A stretch of DNA of 64,000 bases from Bacteroidota bacterium. Lineage in GTDB: Bacteria > Bacteroidota > Bacteroidia > Cytophagales > Cyclobacteriaceae. The notes below the pieces were generated by a model that saw nothing but the letters and a program-made list of their open reading frames with translations, searched no databases and was not told the DNA's origin. Location of the stretch: assembly GCA_023428695.1 (NCBI GenBank), contig JAEYWY010000013.1:53576-117575 (forward strand), read 5' to 3'. The first letter of the stretch is position 1; the number at the start of each line of letters is the position of its first letter. A program made the position numbers and the translations under genes. Positions 61,303-64,000 of the stretch are shown here, in pieces.

Positions 61303-62319
61303 CTAGAAGATCAACCCAAAGCTTATCGCATTTACCTTTGGACCCTTTCCTTCCGAGAAGAGTTCGTTTAGATCATAGTTGAAGAACAAATCTGTGGAGC
61401 GATACCCAATCTGTACACGGATCCCGTATCTCAGGTTGTTGAGGTAGTAGCTGTCGCGTTCTTTTTCACGCTCCTTGTCGCCGTCATCATAGACAAGTTT
61501 GGAGTGGCTCGCGATCCGGTACGCAACATAGGGTCCTGCACCAATCCGGAATGCACTCTTGTCGCCGTCCCAGAATCGGTTTCGTGTAAACCTGTCGTTG
61601 AAGTCAAGGACCGGGATCAATGACGCCTGGAGGTACGATGCCGTCAGCTTGCTCTTGATGAAATCAACCTCGCGGGTATCGGAAACGAAGGTCACCCCGT
61701 CGTCACCTTTCACAATCAGGGTGTTGTCATCTTCAAATTTGAAGTTGTACCAGTTTACGCCAAGTCCCCATTCGACGAAGAAGTTTTTGGCGATTCGGCT
61801 GCGCTGTACCGAAGCGATACCGACGTACCATGAACCCCAGGGACGTACCGCATGCTGAGCTGCATCGGTAGGAAATTCGCCATCTTCAAGAATGTTGTTT
61901 AGCCCGAGATCAAAATTGAACGCCTGAGATGTTCTGCGCCACTTGCGGTCGCGGTGCCATTCCCAGTCATCGTCGTCGTCATCATCATCCTCGTTTGCGT
62001 AACTACTACTGTCGTTGTTATCAGTTTCCGATCCGTCGTCGTTATTGCGTTCATCATCTTCGCGAGCGACTCCTTCGTTGTTTTCTCTGACTTCGGATGA
62101 ATCCGGAGTCAGACCATTCTTTTGCTCAAGTTTCTTCAGAATGTCATCAAACAGATTCTGAAAGTTGTAGTGTTTCAGGACATCGAGGTCGGCCGGGTCT
62201 TCCATGGTGAAGATGATTTTGCTCGATTGACCCAGAGAAACTTTAACCGTATCTGCCTTTTGCGCGTATCCCATCGTTGCAAAGACCAGCAGCAACAATG
62301 TTGAAACAATGCTTTTCAT
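61303..62319 (-). CDS. Outer-membrane beta-barrel protein with acidic linker
   Basis: A 338-aa protein from the ATG at 62319 (signal MKSIVSTLLLLVFATMGYAQ). The N-terminal part (about 30-120) ends in an acidic run (poly-Asp about 112-120) and a basic patch. The rest (about 130-338) is beta-strand rich and ends in the aromatic-terminated NAISFGLIF, typical of a barrel. It is the third gene with an ECF sigma factor and an anti-sigma-like gene, a pattern where the OM protein is the regulated or sensing partner. The function is not known; the acidic linker is unusual. Confidence 0.8.
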   Translation of the reverse strand: MKSIVSTLLLLVFATMGYAQKADTVKVSLGQSSKIIFTMEDPADLDVLKHYNFQNLFDDILKKLEQKNGLTPDSSEVRENNEGVAREDDERNNDDGSETDNNDSSSYANEDDDDDDDDWEWHRDRKWRRTSQAFNFDLGLNNILEDGEFPTDAAQHAVRPWGSWYVGIASVQRSRIAKNFFVEWGLGVNWYNFKFEDDNTLIVKGDDGVTFVSDTREVDFIKSKLTASYLQASLIPVLDFNDRFTRNRFWDGDKSAFRIGAGPYVAYRIASHSKLVYDDGDKEREKERDSYYLNNLRYGIRVQIGYRSTDLFFNYDLNELFSEGKGPKVNAISFGLIF

Positions 62320-62323
62320 TTTC

Positions 62324-63142
62324 TTACTTGTTTTGTCCACGTTTGTCTGATTTGAAATTCAGTGCAAGAAGTTCATCCTTCATTTGCCTGAGATCACCGA
62401 TCGGATCCTGATCGTTGTTCTTGAGTTCCGATGCCTTCTTGAGCACCTTCTTCAACGTAGATGTTTTCTTTTCCTCAGGGGTTGCATCGCCTTTGACATT
62501 TTTATTAACGTACGCTAATGTTTCTTCGGCGGAGATAACAATTGTCACACTTTCCTGAGCGTTGTTCGCAGGTTGCGAATTTTCATTTGATGCAAAAATT
62601 GGTTCGCTTGTTTGAAGTTGCTCTTCGACTATACTATCAGGATCTTTCTCAGCTGTCTTTTCATTGGCTTGATTATCATGTTGTGCAATGCTCGGAGTGT
62701 CATGAACAACGGCGTTAACCCTTTTACGATCTGATGCAGCCTTCGGTTTGTTTTCCTTCTCTTTTGATTCAATCGGAAAATCTCGCGTCACCTTATTATC
62801 AATGCGATCCTGTGCGCGATCATTTGCAACGGAATCCAATTGAGTGGATTTCTTTTCCTCCTGTGATTCGGGGGCGATTGTTGCTTCATTATTTTTCGGT
62901 TGAGTTGCATTCAGCTGATCATTTGAGGCAACTGTAACCTGGCTGGTGTCATCTCGCAACCACAACGTAGCGGCTACTCCGCAAATCAGGAGCAGCGAGG
63001 CGGCAACGGCTGCGCGCATCCACGGAAACGCTTTCCGTTCCATGGCCGTCTCGACGCGGTCCCATGCATTTGAGGAAACCGGTCTTTGGTATCCGGCGAG
63101 TTTCTCGCGGAAAATTTTATCTGGCTGCTGTTCCTTCATCAT
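62324..63142 (-). CDS. Anti-sigma-factor-like membrane protein
   Basis: A 272-aa protein. The N-terminal cytoplasmic part (about 1-45, ending VETAMERKAFPWM) precedes one membrane helix (about 46-65, AAVAASLLLICGVAATLWL). A long charged, low-complexity segment rich in Asp, Glu, Lys and Asn (about 70-200) and a helical C-terminus follow. It overlaps the end of the ECF sigma gene by 26 bases and is translationally coupled to it, so it is probably the anti-sigma factor; no zinc motif (HxxxCxxC) is visible. The start could be either ATG of MMKE. Confidence 0.75.
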   Translation of the reverse strand: MMKEQQPDKIFREKLAGYQRPVSSNAWDRVETAMERKAFPWMRAAVAASLLLICGVAATLWLRDDTSQVTVASNDQLNATQPKNNEATIAPESQEEKKSTQLDSVANDRAQDRIDNKVTRDFPIESKEKENKPKAASDRKRVNAVVHDTPSIAQHDNQANEKTAEKDPDSIVEEQLQTSEPIFASNENSQPANNAQESVTIVISAEETLAYVNKNVKGDATPEEKKTSTLKKVLKKASELKNNDQDPIGDLRQMKDELLALNFKSDKRGQNK

Positions 63143-63710
63143 CGTTCAGTTTGCTTTGTAGTGATGTTTCATGATCTGCAAGCAGTTTCTGCAGATGTGT
63201 ACGTGCGCGGCTCAGTTGTGACTTCGAAGTGTTTTCGGTGATACCAAGATGTTCGGCGATTTCCTTGTGTGAATAGCCGTCAATGGCGTACATATTAAAC
63301 ACAACACGGTATCCCGGCGGAAGCGACTCGATCATGGTCAACAGATCCTCCGCCTCCAGGTGATCCGACAGATTGCCGTAGTCGGGTTCGCGGTCCGCGT
63401 ATTCCAGTTCGACCTCCACCGACATCGCCCGACCCTTGCGCAGCCAGGTGAGTGACTCATTCACAATCACACGTCGAATCCATCCTTCGAAACTTCCTTC
63501 CCTTTTGAATTGCGAGATTTTCTCGAATATTTTGGTGAATCCCGAAATCAGAATATCCTCCGCGTGCATAGGATCCCTGACATAGCGATAACAAACGCCG
63601 TACATTTTGGGCGAATACATTTCAAACAGATGACGCTGAGCGTTTTTGTCGCCCCGCATGCATCCCGTGATCAATTCGTCGTCAGTAAACCGTAGAATCT
63701 TTAATGCCAT
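63117..63710 (-). CDS. ECF-family RNA polymerase sigma factor
   Basis: A 197-aa ECF sigma factor with region 2 (about 20-90, YRYVRDPMHAEDILISGFTK) and region 4 (about 125-180, YAIDGYSHKEIAEHLGITEN), the latter a helix-turn-helix for the -35 element. The linker is short, as normal for ECF. Such factors respond to envelope signals via an anti-sigma partner, here most likely the overlapping gene. Regulon not visible. It is the first gene of this operon; a bidirectional terminator lies about 85 bases upstream. Confidence 0.94.
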   Translation of the reverse strand: MALKILRFTDDELITGCMRGDKNAQRHLFEMYSPKMYGVCYRYVRDPMHAEDILISGFTKIFEKISQFKREGSFEGWIRRVIVNESLTWLRKGRAMSVEVELEYADREPDYGNLSDHLEAEDLLTMIESLPPGYRVVFNMYAIDGYSHKEIAEHLGITENTSKSQLSRARTHLQKLLADHETSLQSKLNDDEGTAAR

Positions 63711-63795
63711 TTAGGTTGCTACGCGAAACTAAGATGCAACCGCCGGACCAGGGGTTGCACGGCCAGGAAAATATTCTTTCCAGGTTAAGCAAACG

Positions 63796-63825
63796 AAAAA
63801 GGGCACCCATTGGATGCCCCTTTTT
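63796..63825. terminator. Bidirectional terminator near the window end
   Basis: GGGCA (63801-63805) pairs with TGCCC (63815-63819), with an inner CC/GG pair and one mismatch, flanked by AAAAA on the left and TTTTT on the right. It isolates the sigma factor gene from sequence beyond the right edge. Confidence 0.75.
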
Positions 63826-64000
63826 ATGTCGGATTGAGAATAAGATTCAAAATTAAACTACTTGAGCCTGAAGCTCCTGAGTTCCTCGGTTTTTTGCGCA
63901 ACTCTGTGAAAATGGCGATTCGAGCTTAATTTCTGCTTTTTTTGTTAGGACGTGGGTGTCCCAGGATTAACTTTAAGCGTGTTTGTACGAAAAAAACCTA

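Noticed and set aside
63826..64000. Possible end of a minus-strand gene (frame closing at 63945-63947 with ...VNPGTPTS)
   Set aside because: Only about 17 codons are inside the window and other frames are equally open, so it is not supported.
1..64000. tRNA, rRNA, CRISPR array, transposase or integrase
   Set aside because: None found on reading both strands for conserved arms, direct repeats with spacers, or DDE/tyrosine recombinase motifs.

Overview
The window looks like chromosome of a free-living member of the Bacteroidota, most likely Cytophagales (Chryseolinea/Ohtaekwangia-like). This is an inference from gene content. A C25 (gingipain/PorU-type) peptidase and a GloVer-repeat protein carry type IX secretion (T9SS) C-terminal signals. 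Several families largely confined to Bacteroidota are present (DUF6377, DUF4905, PspC+DUF2807). Shine-Dalgarno sequences are mostly weak, and KdsB implies a Gram-negative envelope. No tRNA, rRNA, insertion sequence, prophage or CRISPR array was seen.

Layout: (1) 1-5.4 kb: the 3' end of rpoN (sigma-54) runs into a sigma-54 activator and two PAS histidine kinases, closed by a bidirectional terminator. (2) 5.4-14.1 kb: envelope and stress genes, including a small OM barrel, an OmpA/glycine-zipper lipoprotein, a holin-X-like protein, a lone receiver, an MlaEFD-type lipid transporter, a 48-aa Lmo0937-type membrane protein, two YtxH-like proteins, a glycosyltransferase and a DUF892 ferritin-like protein. 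(3) 14.4-20.4 kb: a FAD oxidoreductase fused to a Rieske domain, an AsmA-like DUF748 protein, and a lipoprotein combining cytochrome c, PA14 and a sorbosone-dehydrogenase-like propeller. (4) 20.6-27.9 kb: a galactoside-use cluster (GH2 hydrolase, galK, galE, galM, Na+/sugar symporter). (5) 28-36.9 kb: a WD40-caspase protein followed by a WYL regulator, an acyltransferase-like membrane protein, a YkgJ cysteine-cluster protein, and a PadR-PspC operon. (6) 37.4-49.1 kb: T9SS-related proteins, a MacB/FtsX permease, a DUF6377 regulator and a GIN-like beta protein. (7) 49.1-56.7 kb: esterase/kdsB/nfeD on the minus strand, then DUF4905/LysM-DPBB/OmpA on the plus strand. (8) 56.8-61.1 kb: phenylacetyl-CoA epoxidase genes (paaA, a double-domain paaB, paaC, a DinB-like gene, paaD) under a TetR regulator, with a small opposing gene between paaA and paaB. 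(9) 61.3-63.7 kb: ECF sigma factor, anti-sigma-like protein and an outer-membrane barrel.

The parts most worth following up are the WD40-caspase/WYL pair, and the unusual paa locus with its tandem PaaB, embedded DinB protein, opposing 80-aa gene and shared candidate operator. Several tiny membrane-peptide ORFs are easily missed, and one strong hairpin abuts the start codon of an ompA-like gene. Nothing here can be proven from sequence alone to be a new system.
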